Shown here: positions 25,001-40,000 of the stretch, in pieces
Numbering within the stretch: the stretch's first letter is position 1
Layout: each line of letters starts with the position of its first letter
NCBI GenBank assembly: GCA_013399895.1
Contig: VXBA01001639.1
Span: forward strand, 186,001 to 250,000
Direction of reading: 5' to 3'
From: Serilophus lunatus
Taxonomy: Eukaryota > Chordata > Aves > Passeriformes > Eurylaimidae
DNA: 64,000 nt
Made by a program: the position numbers and the translations under genes
Notes under the pieces: model-generated
The model's input: only the letters and a program-made list of their open reading frames with translations
Told to the model about the DNA's origin: nothing
Databases searched by the model: none

Positions 25001-28000
25001 GTGAGATATGACACACGTAGTCAGTAGCTGTTCCTAATTACCAATGGAATTTCTGATGGAATTAGATTAGTGCTCCCACAAGTGAAGGCAGGGCGACAGT
25101 CCTGAGTAATTCAAGGGAAATGTTCATCCCACAGGACTCATTAGAATAACCTCCAAGCAACTAAGAAAAGACACTTAAGCCTAGCTTCACAAGGAACTGA
25201 GGCTATGTAGGGCAATTAAAATCCAAAGAGGAAACCTCAAGAAGCAGCTTCAGTCTGTAGCACCATGGACATTATAAATTCATCTCCACAGAAACAATCC
25301 CAGAATAAAAGCCTTATTTTACCAAGAGAAACCTTTAACTAAAAAAATTTAAAATGTACACCACAAAAGTCAAGCCAGAACCAAACCCCTCCAGACAAAC
25401 CTATGCAGAACAATTCAGCTTTAAAGCATCAAAACAACAGCTCCAAGCCTGGCCACTAAAGCAGCCACAGAAAGAAGACAGGGAAGGAATTAAAAACTCC
25501 CTTTGCTGATGTGAGCAGAGATAGAGGGAAAAAAGGCAAACCCAGGACTCCTTTTGCAGAGGGCTGGAGTGCTGCGTGTTCTTTAAAACAAGGGGACAAG
25601 CAAAGGGAAGGCCAGAAGAGTGAGGTGTTAATGACCATCTAATATCACCCCCTACCTGGAGGCAGCTCCTCTCAGTGCATTCCTGCTCCAGAACTGGAAA
25701 TACACACCTCTGCTTCTCAAGGAAGGTGCAAACAGAATCACTGAGTTACCTAAGAACTTCGAGATGGATCCCTGGCAAACACACCCTCACACCCATCCCC
25801 ACTCCTCAGCTTTGGCACTTCAGAGCTGCAGGTGAGTGTGAGAAGGGTACAGACATCCCTCCTGGAGTGCAGGCTGTCCTGCTCTCTCACAGGGACATGA
25901 CATGAAGTGTTTCCAGGCACCCAGTGCTGAGGGATGGGTTTCACTGGAGAGGGAAAGACCATGCAGGAAGACAACACAGGGTGATGTTACTCAGCTTCTT
26001 CTGCTGAAACAACTCCAGGAACAAGAAACCAGTATTTGCTAATCTGCAGGGTGACAAAGTTAGCTTTAGCCTTTTATTTGCATCAAAGACAAGGTAAATA
26101 CAACTAAAATAGGACACAGCATTAGCATTCCTGGTACAGCAGGCCTAGATGAGGGAGAAAGCTAAAGAGTACTTGAAAAAAAACATTTCTACTTTAAGCC
26201 ACACAGAGTGCAATGAATCTTCCTGTTGTGTGCTGTACATATGGCTTGGAAAAGTGTTCTGGCCAAAGCAAACACTACTTGGAAATGTAAGGGCTTTTCA
26301 GAACCCCAGTGATTTGCCATGTCCTGAGGTAGGATCTCAAAACAACCATGACAGTTGGACATATGGAAAGCGTTCTCTGGATTTCAGCTAACAAATCCCA
26401 GACACAGCACCTCTGGCTGAGGAACACACAGCCCTGCACCACCCACCTCATTCCATCTTGTATGACCAAGTTACATCCTTGTCCTTTCAGTACTCAGCTC
26501 ACCTGGCTGCCACAGAGCACAAATCAATGAAGTTCTGTTGGTCAGCTCTATAAAACAGCAAATCCTACCATTTTTAGCACATCATTTCTTAAAGTGAGTA
26601 GTCATTAAAACTTAAACACCTGCTCATTGCTTTGGAATCTGTGGAATTGATTTAATTGACAATTCTTGGCTCTAGTCACCCAAATAATTACTGACAGGCT
26701 GATTGATGTCTCTGCTAAATCCAAAGCAGTCCCGGCTCATTAACTAGTAAGAGCTTCTTTAAATTCAATAAGCCAACTGATACCCCAGACTTGTGAGCCT
26801 GTATCACTGTGAGACCAGTGGATGTTGGGAAACACCCTGCTCAGTTTACAGAGACATCCATCATCTTTTTATTCTGATTTACTGAGCTCTAAAAACCAAG
26901 AGAGGATGATTCCTTATCTTCCAGTGACTGTGTCCCAGCTGCACAGCAATGTGGGCACCAGGAATGTGCCAAAAATGAACAGTGCAAACTTCCCCTAAGC
27001 TGGAAACACTTAGGAGTGAAGTGAAGGCAGGGGGGGAAAGAGAGCCTACAATTTTATCTGAATGTTTTATTTTTTTTATAATTTTATAAGAAACTTCTGG
27101 TGAGAAGATAAAGAGGATAAAGAGGCCTAGCAAGTCTGAATAGTGAGATGACCCTCTTTGTGAGAACAGATGTTGAAGACTCTGCCCAAATTTGCTGTAC
27201 AGCCTTCAAAAAAGTTACTGGCACCTGGCAAAGCGTGTGGGGAAGAACCACGGAAAGCTGCATGGACAATCACATGCACTTTAAAAAATAATGCATACAA
27301 AAGAGACTTGATGCTCTCTGGCTGCAGGAAGTTGGAAGGCAGTAAGTTCAGTTCCTGGAGCTGAAGGTGTACTCAGATCTCAGGTAAGAGAGGTTAATGA
27401 AGCAATTCAACTCCAGCTCTGAATTTTGTGCCATTTCTACACCTCAGCCACAACCCTGTGCTCAGTCACAAGCCACAGATTCAATGCAGAAGTGAAGAGG
27501 TGCCTCACACAGGAAGGGATCCCAACTGTCCCTTCCAGCCTGACAGAACACCAACATTCCCAGCACAGCTGTTTTCCAAGAATCAGTAATAAGGCTTTGC
27601 TCTTTCTGATATGACTTCCTGCAAGGCAGGAGTCATCTGGGATGACTTAACACCAGCCTACAGAACTGAACAAGTCAGCATTCTGACTCTACAACAAATT
27701 GTTTATTGGCTACATGACATCTATGCCAGAGAGAGACAAAAAACTAACTCAGGCTGCCACTGCATCCTCTGAGCAGCTTTGTCTCTCCCTTGCATAATGT
27801 GTTCTCTCCACACATGCATCACTGGGTGTTGCTGGTGCTGCTGTGACACACACACCATAAAATGCAGCACTACCTGGTGCTGTCACTATCAATGGAACAC
27901 CTTCACTAAAGTCAGGTCATCTCCAAAAAAATAAAGTGAACATGGCAGAATAGGAAGGTGCCTGTGAGGAGAGACCCTTAGAGTTCACTCAATAAAAAGC

Positions 28001-31000
28001 TTTTGTTCCAAAAATACTGGTAATTTAGGAGTGTCAAAAGCCACTTCATTTCCCTTTCGCTTCTTCCACAGCTGCTGTTATCCGAAAAAGCCAAATATGC
28101 TTTTACACTGACTGGTGTAGCAGACCCTATTTTGAGTGCTCACCTCTGATTTCAGCAAAGGGGTGTTTTATAAATCAGGCAACATTCTTCCTTCCTGTGC
28201 ATTCCCAAGATTTCCAGTCTCTGATGGAGGCTGAGAGGTGCAGGACAGCAATTTCATGGCACTTCATCACCCTCTGGGAAGAGACACTACTGCCTGCCTA
28301 CTCCAAGGTGTTACTACGATACACTCAAAGCTCTGCAAGCTACAAATCTGCCTTGCAAGAGACTGGAGACTGATTCAGTCTAACAATGCAAACACAGGTT
28401 ATTCACCTTCCTGAGGCTGGGGGTGTTTCTTGGGGTGTACCCCCCTTGTGATCCCTCCATGTCTTATGGCTCCTGGCAGGTGACTTAGGCCTCTGGTCTC
28501 ATCCCAGCCCTGCAAACCCTGATAAACACCAGAAGAGCTACAAGATCTCATTAATCAAGAAACAGCTGGAAAGAGGAACTTGCAATCCTGACATTTCCTC
28601 TTGAAAAAATGAGATAAATTAGGTGCACTGCCTGACTGCATTTTCAATGAACTCTTCAAAACCAACGCTTACCTGGGAGCTTTCTTCCATCTCAGAGGTC
28701 CCCTCCACAAAAGTATCACAAGAGTTTAATCAAAACAAGACATCTTGAGCACACTATGTGTCAGTTTAAATGCATTCCTCAAGCACATATGTAGTATCAA
28801 GTGATGCCATTTCACCTTTACCTCAGCTGAGCAGCTCATGTTCACCAGGCCACTAATCAACACCATGTTTTGGCCAGCTCAGAATACAGACATTAAAATT
28901 AGCATCAGTAAAAAGACTTTTCACTCCTGCCCTTCAAAGGTGCTCAGATTTCTCCTGGCTTTATGAAAAAATGCAACGTGTAAGAGCTGTGAAGAAAAAA
29001 AGTTGCCTTTGGGGAGCTACAGAGAAGGAGCTCATTCCACAGGTCTGCCAAGGTGTCACTGCACCAAATCAATTCACTATCACTTGCTGCACAGAATATG
29101 CACAACTTCAGGGAAAAACCTCAGGGAAGAAAAGGAAAAGATCATCTATTTTAGGAATATGACTACGTTATGGCCAACAATTCCAGCACATGGTGACTAA
29201 CAGGACTGTGTCGAATTTACTTTGCCAGAGAAAGCACTTTTTGTTTGAGGAACTGGTTGCTGATACAATGAGTCACTCGAGTGCCTCAAGCAGAGCTTTA
29301 AAAGGACTGCCTGGGAATTGCTGAGCACAGTCCATGTATTTGTTTAGGAACAAGGTGCTCCCGACAAAGCACTGACTCACCTTGTCACGCAGATGATGCT
29401 CTGCAGCCTCGATATTCAAAGGATCGTCGAAATTCAGGAGATCCTGGAAAAGAAACACAACATTTCAGGGCTTCCACTCACTGCAGCAGGCAGGAACCCG
29501 AAGACCCAACCAACAGGACACTGCAACAAAGCAAAGCAGACCCATTTTGTAACTGCCTCGGTGGTGTCCCTGTCAAAGGAAAATGTAAGTGAGTTTGATG
29601 ATGGCAACCCAAATCCTAAGATAATTACAGGACAAGAGCAGCAAGGCATTTGAGCCCCTTTGGTGGCAGGACACACATGGCCCTGGGACATTCCTCCCCA
29701 GCAGTGGTGCATGCCCATTGGGAAGCTGAGAGGCTTGGAAGCCAGATGATTTTGAAGGAATATTCATCTTTTCAGGAAGCACAACTCCTGCTGATTTTTG
29801 TTCAAAGTAAATCCTTAAAAAAAGAAAAATATCTGCAAACAGGTAGGAATGTCCTCAGCGCCATCTCCCATAGCAAAGCAATTTAACTCCCTCTTTGAAG
29901 AGACTCTAACTTGGAGCCTGACAGGCAGGGAAGTTTTAGTGGTATGAGAAAACAGGGCCTAGAGGAAAAGAAGCACAAAGAGCCCAGGAACTGAGGGCAT
30001 GTGGGGTCAGGCAACAGAAAAGTCAAAATAAACCTCATGCCTCCCAGTTTGATCTCTAATATTAACTTTGGCGGGGGGGGTGGGGGGGGAGAAAGGGTCT
30101 AGGGTTAAAAACAGTGGAGAACATGATGCTGCTGGAAAGTGAACTGTCATTAAAAATAACACTGCCTCACAAAACCCCTGTTCTCCCCCCAGCCCAGGGT
30201 CAGTCTGTGAGAGTGCAGCACCACTGCTGCTCTGGGAAAGGCTCCTGTCAGTCTCAGAGGCATTTCCAAGCAGCAACTCTCCTGTTTTACTCAAGCCAGG
30301 ACACTGACCCACCTCACTTCCTTCAAGAAAGCCCCAAAGGAACCTGCAAGCCCAGTGTGACCCCAGTGGCAGCTTTCCAAAGGCTGTTTATTTACCAGCA
30401 GCCATGGCAGAGCCCCATGGTGTCTGGTGCAGGACCATCACTCCTCACAGCTGTCTGCCCAACAGATTACTTTTAGGGGCATTCCTCTGTGCTTCCAGTG
30501 GGTTATACCTCCTCCCAGTTACTGACCATGCAGTGGGAGACTGTGAAATGCAATTACCTTCTGTTGAAAAGGCAAATGCTCTCCAACCTCCTAAAATGAA
30601 CCTACCAAACCAATCAAGCCTCAAGGAGCCAGGAAACGCCAGCAAACTGCAGTCAGTCACTGGCCTGGGCTGTGCTGCAGGTTTCAGGAGAGCACTGGGA
30701 GCACAGTCACTGCTCCTGCAGGTACTGGTGGAAGGAATTCCTCACTCTAAATGCTGTCTTTTTAAAAACAGTAACACCAACACAGCTCCTTCCCAGAGCA
30801 ATATGAATTTCTACTTCTGTAGGAGTTGTGTGCTTACACAAACAAAAGCACAACCTGATTTCACACTGAAGCCCCCATTCTAAACTTGTGAAGGCAACAC
30901 ACAGGATTCACATTAAGGGAAAAAGTGGACAAGCAAAATATTCCTTTACTTACAGTAAATAAAGAGTTTAACCCCCAGACAACATCCTGCAAAGGAAGAA

Positions 31001-34000
31001 CACAGTCAGTTAGAGAAGCATTTCAGGTGTTTTGAACATGTTCATATACTGAATTTTTGTATTAATCATTAAATTGCTGGAAATCAAATCGAGATTGAGG
31101 ATGATGTTTAACTAAATTAAATCAAAATATTGAAAAATATTTCCCATTTTCATGGACACCTGATATTTAGAAAATCAGCAAAAAACAAGTGCTGAATATT
31201 CAAATAAGAGTTCAGCACACACAAACCGCACAGAAGGATGAGAAAATGGACTATTCCAAAGAATGGCTGGGAGCCATTGCTCTGCCCCTTGTGTGAGTCC
31301 TGTCCTTGTCCAACTCCTGGCACAGCAACCGCAGGGCAGCAAAGCATGGTACTGTGATAGCAAATTATTTTCCCATTAGGTAATAAATTGCTCTCAAATT
31401 CTTATTTGCTGAACCCTGGGTTTAGGATGCTTGACTCCCTTCAGACTGGCTCTGCACAGTTTTAGTAAAAAAAAAAAAAAGACAAGACAGCAAAAACTCT
31501 GTGAGGACACAAGTTGCCAGAATGCAACCTTTTTCACTGAACATTTTCAATGTACATTTTCACTGCCACTCCAAACACCAACAAGGGTAACAGGATTACT
31601 CTTACTACTGAATGGGCCTGAAATTCTTAATATGGTTTTTGATGCTTTCACCTATTCAAGTTCTGGGATTTGCTGTTGCATTGCAGGAAGAATCCTTTTG
31701 CACTGCTGAGGCCAGCAGAGCTGCCTGCTGCATGCAGATAAGCACTGACTGCATCTTCCCAAGGAGCTCAAAGGATGATCCTGGGAGATTTAACAGCTCA
31801 AAAACTTGTATTTTCTCTCAGTGTAACAAAGCACCAGGCTTGGCTTCAAGCATTCACTGAACTCCTGGCTCAAACACTCTGAAAGCAGAAAGTCAAGTGT
31901 ATGCACAAGAACTTTCAAAGGTTATCTGCACAGGTAGGAGTGTCCAGGGTCCCAGAGGCTTTGCATCAGCACAGGTGATTTGGGGAGCCAACAGCAGGTC
32001 TTGGGTAAGCCAGTGGGGTTAATTGACAGCTGCTTTGCAGATTTAGGTGTGAGGCTTGGGCTGGGCTCCCAGCAGAGCAGAACTTGGCTAAATCACAGTG
32101 GCAGAGGGAGCAAAGAAGGAAACACACCCGTGGCTCTGTCAGCATTTTGGGGAGGTCAGCACCAGCAAGTCAGAAGACCAACAGATTGCTGTAAATAACT
32201 CTTTAGAACTGTCCCTTTTCATGCTGGAGTATTGCTGTGTTTGAAATGGCCTCCCCTGAGGCTGCTGAGTCCCAAAGCTTTTTGTCTGCAGGAGGTCCCA
32301 AATCAGTCCCCAGACCTTCCCCTGGCAGCTCTCAAACCACAGAAGTGATGCCACTGAAACCATGTTACAGCCCAGGCTTTCAAACACAACCACACAGCAC
32401 TTCTTTGGAAGAGGAAGCAAACACAAACCTTGTAGCAGGCAAAGGAGATTTGATACATTAATTTAAGCAGAGACCAAGGCAGGCAAAAAGCAGGTAATGG
32501 AGCTCCAGCCAAAGAAAGCCCTTCAGAGATCCAAGGAGCACTTCTGGTCTAAAAAACTGTTAAATCCAAGCTTGTTTACAAACAATTTAAGCCACTCAGA
32601 TGAACGACAGGAGCAGTGGTCATTTATCCAAGCACATGTCTGAAGCCAATGTTGTTGGTTTGTTTTACAAACTCCAATAAAACAAGGTGGTTTTCCTCTT
32701 CTATCATCTCACAACCTCCTCTCTTTGTTGCAGCCTGTTTGAGGGGGAAAAGCACAGCAGAGCCTGGGGAAAGTGGAGTGAGTGGGATGAAGAGTGCTTG
32801 GATTTCTAGGCTGCAAGCACACAAAGTGTATCCCTGGTCCTCAGGTTCAAAGCCAAAGTTTTCCTTCCAGAGATCTATTCACTTTTTAGCTTATGAAGAC
32901 ACTCCTTCCTCCCTGAACAGCCTTCTCCCAGATAAACCTTTCTCTTCTGCATTTCCTTTCCTGCTGCTCTCTGTTCCCACGGCATTCCTGTGGCAGGAAA
33001 ACCACCTGACAAAAGGTGCAGAAGGGAGGGAGTGTCACTCCCCCACAAAGGGCAGCCCAGCTCCCCAGGGCTCTGGACCACTGCCATGGCATCACCTGCT
33101 CCAGTTAGCAAACACAAAACGAGGAGCAAGGCTGCAAAAACGTTTCTCCTGGGCTAAAATAAGAGGGAAGCAGAGAGGAACAATTCCTGCCTGTTCCCCT
33201 CTGGCCCCAGGCAGCTGTGAAGTGCCAAGAAGGCAGGAACCCCCTCCCAAGCCCCTCCCCTCTGCTCCTGACTCCTGGATGTCTGTCCCCTAGGTCAGGG
33301 CAGGCCAAGAGTCTTGTGGGAATTGTTCCCCGGGGAATCCTGTGACAGCTCCTTAATGAGCTACACCACAGTGATTAGAGCACTAAAGGATGCCCTCAGC
33401 CTACTCAGCTGATGAGAGCTGACACAAATTGCCTACTCAGAAATCAACAATTTGGGGAAAACAACCAGGGTTTAATTAGATTTACTAACATGCTGCTCTG
33501 CTCTCCTGACTCACAGGCTCCCTGTAACAGCTGTCATGCCTAAAACAAAGATTTGGCTTTACCAGGAGACACTAAAGGGTGAAAATGGAAGTTTTGGCAG
33601 ATTTTTTTATGAAGCAAATTCTATTTTTTAAGACATTGAGCTGTTAACTTCACCAGGCTGGGCAGGTGCAGAGGGGAAAGAAATAAATCACTTCTTTCAA
33701 AACTGAAAGCCAATTTATTAAACCAAAATACAAGATATCCCTGCAGAAAACTTCCTGAAGCTCATTTTAAGAGAAAACAGAATGTCAGACCTACGCAGAA
33801 GATTGCCTTCAGTGGCTTTGAACTTCTCTTTACAAAACAGTGGGTCTGAAGTTTTTTTTTGTCTGGGGTTTATTCAATTTTGAGAGGTGAAGAAAGACAA
33901 AGAGACCCATCCCAAATCAGGATGTTGCCATAATGGCTGGCTGAGAAAAAATGAGCAACAGGAATGAAAGTGAATGACACGGAACATGCCAGGTTGCTTT

Positions 34001-37000
34001 TTTCCCCCCTTTATCCTGAAGACAGTGCCAGTTATTGTGTGTTTAAAACCTTCCTCTGCACTGATTACTCATGACTTTGGCAGCAGACCACCTGTTTGCC
34101 TTAAGATGATGGATCAAAGTTTTATCAAAGTTTTGTACTTTCAAAACTACACAGGTTGATGCTTAAACACAGAGGTAAATCTAACTGGAAAAATTAAGTC
34201 ACAACCCTCTGATTTATTTCTCCAAGAGATTAGTTTGACATTTGTATGATTTCAAATAAAGTAATTTTATAGCCTGAAGGCAACAGCAGAACTAGAGCCA
34301 CAAACTGGGCAACTTTTTCCCATTTAGTATTAAACACTAATTAAATAAGCAAACCTCTTAAGGATAAACTCTACACAGCAAGAGTTTATTGGTTAGTCTT
34401 AATTCCTTTAAGATTAAATAATCTAATAGCACAGACAGATATTTATTCAACCAGTACCTGAAGTTATGGGAGAGGAATTCCTGAGAAAAGCAGTGCTTCC
34501 CCACAGGTGGGTATGGAAAGCTGTGTGTCCCTCTGGAGGTTAAGACCACCCTGACATCTCCCATTCCTGCTCCTGTCTCTCCTGACAGCACCAACCCAGA
34601 AATAGCAACAACCAGCTCCTGAGACACTTCAGTCTCAGACATTCCCTTTACAGAAAGGCAACAAGCAGGGTATCAGAGTAACAGCAACAGTGTCAGTTCA
34701 TAGGAGAGATTTAAAAGCTGGTGTTTCCAGTGACATAACATCTGAGAACAGGGTGGAATTCAAGCCACCTCTTTGCTTTCTGTCTGGAAAACTTCAATTT
34801 TGACCATCAAACTTCAAAGCAACTTCAGGCACTCAGAGCAGAGGCCCAAAATAACTGCACCAGGCTTCAGCTTCAGCCTTAATTCCTAAGAATTCTCTGG
34901 TTTAGGGAGGAAGGTACACAACAAAATGATGCAGAACACAGCAGAATGGAGTCTGAAAGGTAAGTAAGCTCCTGTTGCTAACTCCTAACTAGGTATGAAG
35001 GAGTAAAAGATCACACATAGCTCAGCCACAAAGCACTGCAGACCATCCAGAGCCTGGGGACCAAACCAGAAATTATCTAAGCATTTGGGATTCTGGAGTG
35101 TTTCTATGGATAAAGACACACATTTACAATTAACAGTGATTTTAACAGTATATATAGACTAATTTAAAACTTTAACTTCTTTCTGTCTCACTCTCTTCAT
35201 CCCCTGCCTAAAAGGAGTATCTAACACAGAAATGCTGCTCTCCACAGAGGTCCATGGGATGTCACCAGGAGCAGAAAGCAGTGGGAAGAGGAATGTTCTG
35301 CACTTGGAAACCTAGAATTCAGTCAGGGATGGGATGGCACCAAGTGCAACCAAAGGAGCTCACTTTTCCCCCTTAACAATTCTCTCCACTGTTAAAATAC
35401 ATTTTGTCAGACAATCTTCACAGATTATCCAGCAGGCTTTCACTCTGATTTCAGAAAGTTTCTTCAAGTTTCTACCCATTTGCTACCAAAGCCAACATTA
35501 AAAAGGTCACAACAGCTGATTTTGAAGGATTTTCCCTGCAAGAGCTCTGCTGCCGCCCCAAGGACTCAGCAGATGAGACACAGCCTTGTCAGGGGTTAAG
35601 CCCAGGAGTCCCTTGCATGCAGCAGCACACAGAGCTGGAATGGTTTGACTGGGAATGGCTGCACTGCTCACCCCTGGCACCTTGTGTTGCACAAGCACAC
35701 CCCGTGCCCAGTCTCCAATCCAGCACTTCAGCAGTGACCCAGAGGGTTTCACTGGACACATCTGGGTGTCATTCCTCCAGAAAAACAGTCCGGCCTCATA
35801 TTATTGAAGAGTGGAATGTGAAATTCTACTTTTCAAGTCCATCCCTGTTATGGAGGTGAGCAGGTTGATGGTCCAAGCCATGGTTTCCAAATATTCACAC
35901 AGTCACAGAAAGGTTTGGCTTGAAAGGGACCTTAAAGCTCATGCAGTCCCAACTGTGGTGCTTCAATTGTCAAAGCCAAAAACCCCACCAAAACCCAAGG
36001 GGTAGATCAGATATGATTCTTTATTTTTAAAGTCAAGCTAGTACTTCCTTTTCTCTGGCTGAATCTTTCATTTCACTCACAGAAGTTTGGGGGTTTTTGT
36101 TTGTGATTGTGAAGACTATTTTCCTGTAACTTACTAAGGGCAAAGCCACCTAAAATGCTCCAGAATATTCAGTAAGTTGAGTCTCCTCATTGTTGAGGTG
36201 TTCTGGGATGTTTAATCTATGAAATTAATGGTATGCAATTATACAAATGATACAAGAACTTGGTAGTCCAAAAACTTTCTCTGGGAATGAAACACAGAGG
36301 CAAGAATAGCACCAGTTAACACCCAGTCAGTGTCTTGATTTAACTCAACAGGAAAACAAGCACAAAGGGCAAAACAAAATCACACCAGCTGATGAAAAAA
36401 CAATAGGGAAAAGCTGCTTAAAAAACCCACCCACTCCCCACTCTATTTCCCGAAAATCAGATGCTCATGAAGAGATTTTACAGATGAAGAAAGTCACAGA
36501 TCTCATGTCCTAGAGCCAAAGCAGCAGAGCAGGTCTCAGGTGCAGCTCATTTTCAATCACCCTTCTGCAAGAAACAGACACCTGGTGTGCACCCTCTGCC
36601 TACCAAAGGCAGATAATGCTCCTCAGGAAACAGCTCTGGCAGCATTCCTGCAAACAGCGACAGCAAGATTCCTCTTAGGGTTATGGGGAACTGCGGGTCC
36701 TGCTCACATTTGCTCCCTCACCAAGCACAGGGTTGCTGTGACTGGGAAAAAGGTCTGTAGGTCAAACACAACAAACTGAGTTGTTTCTAGAGCAAAGCAC
36801 GTAATCAATCTCTTTCCAGCCATTTTAAAGCTGTGCCTGGTTCAAATAAACAGTACCTTCAATGTTCTAGTGGGAGCCCAGCCAGTGCCATCGATTGAAT
36901 GTTCTCTTAATAAACTGGAAAAAAAAAAAAGACACTTATTAGACAGTGCAACTTCCACTTCAACTGCTAGGAATCCTCTCAGGAAACACTGAGAACTTAG

Positions 37001-40000
37001 GAAGGGATTGCAACACAAGATCTGCTTCTGGCACTTCAAACCACAAGAGTTGGCATGCCTTCCTAAAATGACACAGCTCTACAGTGTCAGTGCAGAACTG
37101 CTGATCTGAGCACAACCTTTGCCAAAGCACCTGAATTGTTTCCCCTCAAACAGAGTGAAGTGTCACAGAAACCCTTGTGACAGTCCCTACAGGGAACCTT
37201 CACTTAATCCCCTGAGCACACAGGCACATTTTTACCCTGTTCTTGCAGAACAATGTCATCTCTCACCTAAACTACCACAATCCAATCCAAAAAAGGGCAT
37301 TTTGGGAGAGACGCGTAACAAACAAAAAGAGGATTACCATCCTCTCTGCTGTGGAAGGACTCCAGCTTCCTAGGGGGCAGGGATAGGAAAGTGAAATAGT
37401 TTTTGTCTGTCTGCTCAGGAGGAAAAACTTGCTTATGAACTACAATACACGGCCTTGGATTCCTGTATTAACACATATGAATATAGAAAGTAAGATACAG
37501 ACTGTGCTACCTGCACAGACTCGCACAAAAATCTGCATGAAGAGCATATTATGCTACACATCAAGCCCAGTGATGCTGCTGACCTATTTCAGTTACAAAC
37601 TGAAACCACTGAGGTGTACTCAGCTCTTTGGACCTTCCAGGTCCAAACCTCAACAGTTCTGGGAAGGAAAACTACTGGAAATCAGAGAATAACTGGGAAT
37701 AACATTTTTCTCACATAATTACTAATGTGAGGGAGAAAGCTTGGAAGCAATCTCAAACTGCACAAAAATTCACCACCAGCAGCAGCTTCCACTACTGAAA
37801 TGACAGCGTTAAAGTGAAACCCACTGGCCTTAAACCATTAGGTTTTACCAATTTCTAGAGTGACATGTATGAAGCAATTTTTAAGTGACAGCAGCCTACC
37901 CACGTAGTCATTTACTGAATGTGCCAAGTTTTTAATGCAAGGAAATACACTACTCCCTGCTCCTACCCAAAGCTATTCCACTTGACCCCAACCTTATCCA
38001 CTGGGTATGTTTTTATCCAGGGATGACCATCCAACCAACACATACCACAGCATGAGGTATCTGTAGCCAAAGACAGCTGGGAAAAACACTGGTGAAGAAT
38101 TTGTTCTGTTTTTAAAAATGCTTTAATGCAGAGGCTCTTGTGTAAGTTGATTGCAGGTACTATATATAGAGTGCATTCTCCATTATAACAGGCATCAAGC
38201 AATCTAAGCTATTTTAGTGTTTTCATCTAAGTGGTAAGGCATTTCAAAGGTTTGCTATGTTAAGGCATCTGACAATCCAATAAAGCTGACATTTCAGTGT
38301 GGATGGATGCTGAAAAAATTATTTCACTTCATTAGAACTCTGATGTGCCAGCACTATATTCACCTCTCACAATTAAAACCATTTATATCCTCACGAATGT
38401 GCCCAGAGAAGCTGTGGCTGCCCCTGGATCCCTGAAGTGTCCAAGGCCAGGGTGGAGCCACCTGGGACAGTGGGAGCTGTCCCTGCCCAGGGCAGAGGGT
38501 GGGATGAGCTTTCCTTTCCAACCCCAACCCTTCTGTGATTCTGTGAGTGTGGGCTTTATTTAACCTTAGGATATTTTGGTATCTGGAGCTTCTTGTTCCC
38601 TGGTCCCACTCACTTGGTTTGCTCCTTTCCTTGCACCACTGGATCCAAAGCCCCAGAGTTCCCTTGGGGCTGACCAGCCTGACCTGCCATGAACACTTCA
38701 CTGCCAGCAGCACCTTCAACACAGCACTCAAAGGATTCTAAACCTACAAGGAGAAACTCAGCCTTTCTATTTTTAAGCACTGATTTGCTACCCATGTCAA
38801 CAACCAGTTTGGGTCTCCAGAACAGCTTTCCATCTCACACTGTCACTGCACCTGCCTAATTGCTTTTCCTTCTGTGTGTCACTGCCTTGAGAAGTGACAG
38901 TTATGCTTCTCACTTTTGCTGATGGCTGGTTTCTGGCCAAACTCAGGATGAAATGCTGAAATCAAAGTTGCAGAAACCCATTTTTGAGAGGGAACATTCA
39001 CTATCACTATCAAGGCAAATCACCCAGCAACAGAAGGCTCTCTACAGTGAAGCTTTCAGGGTTATCCTGACCCCACTCTGCTTTGCTGGAACTGGTACAT
39101 GGGATGTCTTGGTGGATGTTAAAGGTTAAAACAACCAACTGGCACAATGGTTACTGCCAAAGCTCAAGGAACACTTTTACATTCCCTTATGAAATATAAA
39201 GACTTTTAAAGCATTTAACACACTTGGGCATTAAGCAGTAAATCTTCAAGTCCCCTCAGGGCCTGAGGACTACTTAGTTATGAGGGAGAAAAAACACCCC
39301 TACATTCTGTTAAGGTTGGAGTTTACATTTTTACCCCAAGTGGAAGAAAACATTAATGCACAGCAACAACAATCCTTTCAGGAGATTCCTATATTCCTAA
39401 AACACTGATTTGCAGAACCAGAGGGGAAAAACACACTGTGATGAAAATGCCATCCAACATTTTATCAAACAGATAAAGTCTCCTGGTTAAAGTCCCAGGC
39501 AGATCCTACCTCAGGCAGATTTCTCCTGTCTCTGTAATGTTTGGGTGCCAGATTCTTGTCAAACACTTCACCTTCGGAGGCTGCCAGGAGAGAGAACAAG
39601 TTACCATGTTATCCCTGAAGATAAAACTGTAACAACTCTGGCAACTCACACAACTGGAAAACACAAATCTGTTGGATACTCACAGCCCGGGTCTGCATGG
39701 TAAGGACACTGTTAAATAACCCACAGGAGCCAAATCTCTGCCCTTTCTCCTTCTCTCAACTCCTTACAAAAGCTGGGCTTTTCCTTAGAAAAATGTAACA
39801 CTGAAGAAAGCCAAGAAAATTTGCTTTCTTCTCCTGTCTCCTTCAGGGGAAAGAAAATATTCCAAATCATCCTGTTTCTTAACACATAACTAGTAAGACA
39901 ACAATTTAAATCAAAAAACAAAGTGTTTTCCCCCAAGGCTCATCCAGGTCAGGGGTTTGCTAAAAACCACGAGAGAATGCAATGATAATAAACTGCACCA

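Larger units (their letters stand above)
10001..29380 (-). other. UBE2F last intron (19.4 kb)
   Basis: AT-rich and mostly unremarkable. It holds several CR1 fragments, listed separately. Open frames here (for example 14804-15316, 21134-21631 on plus, 17075-17404 on minus) show no recognised domain. No nested gene, tRNA or snoRNA was identified. Confidence 0.7.
29444..36856 (-). other. UBE2F introns 7-8 region
   Basis: Apart from exon 8 and one CR1 fragment, nothing was recognised. A G-run interrupted by T occurs at 30073-30090. The longest open frame, 32616-33293 on plus, has no domain and lies antisense in an intron, so I do not call it a gene. Confidence 0.6.

Noticed and set aside
32616..33293. 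225-codon plus-strand frame in a UBE2F intron
   Set aside because: No domain, no codon pattern, antisense in an intron.
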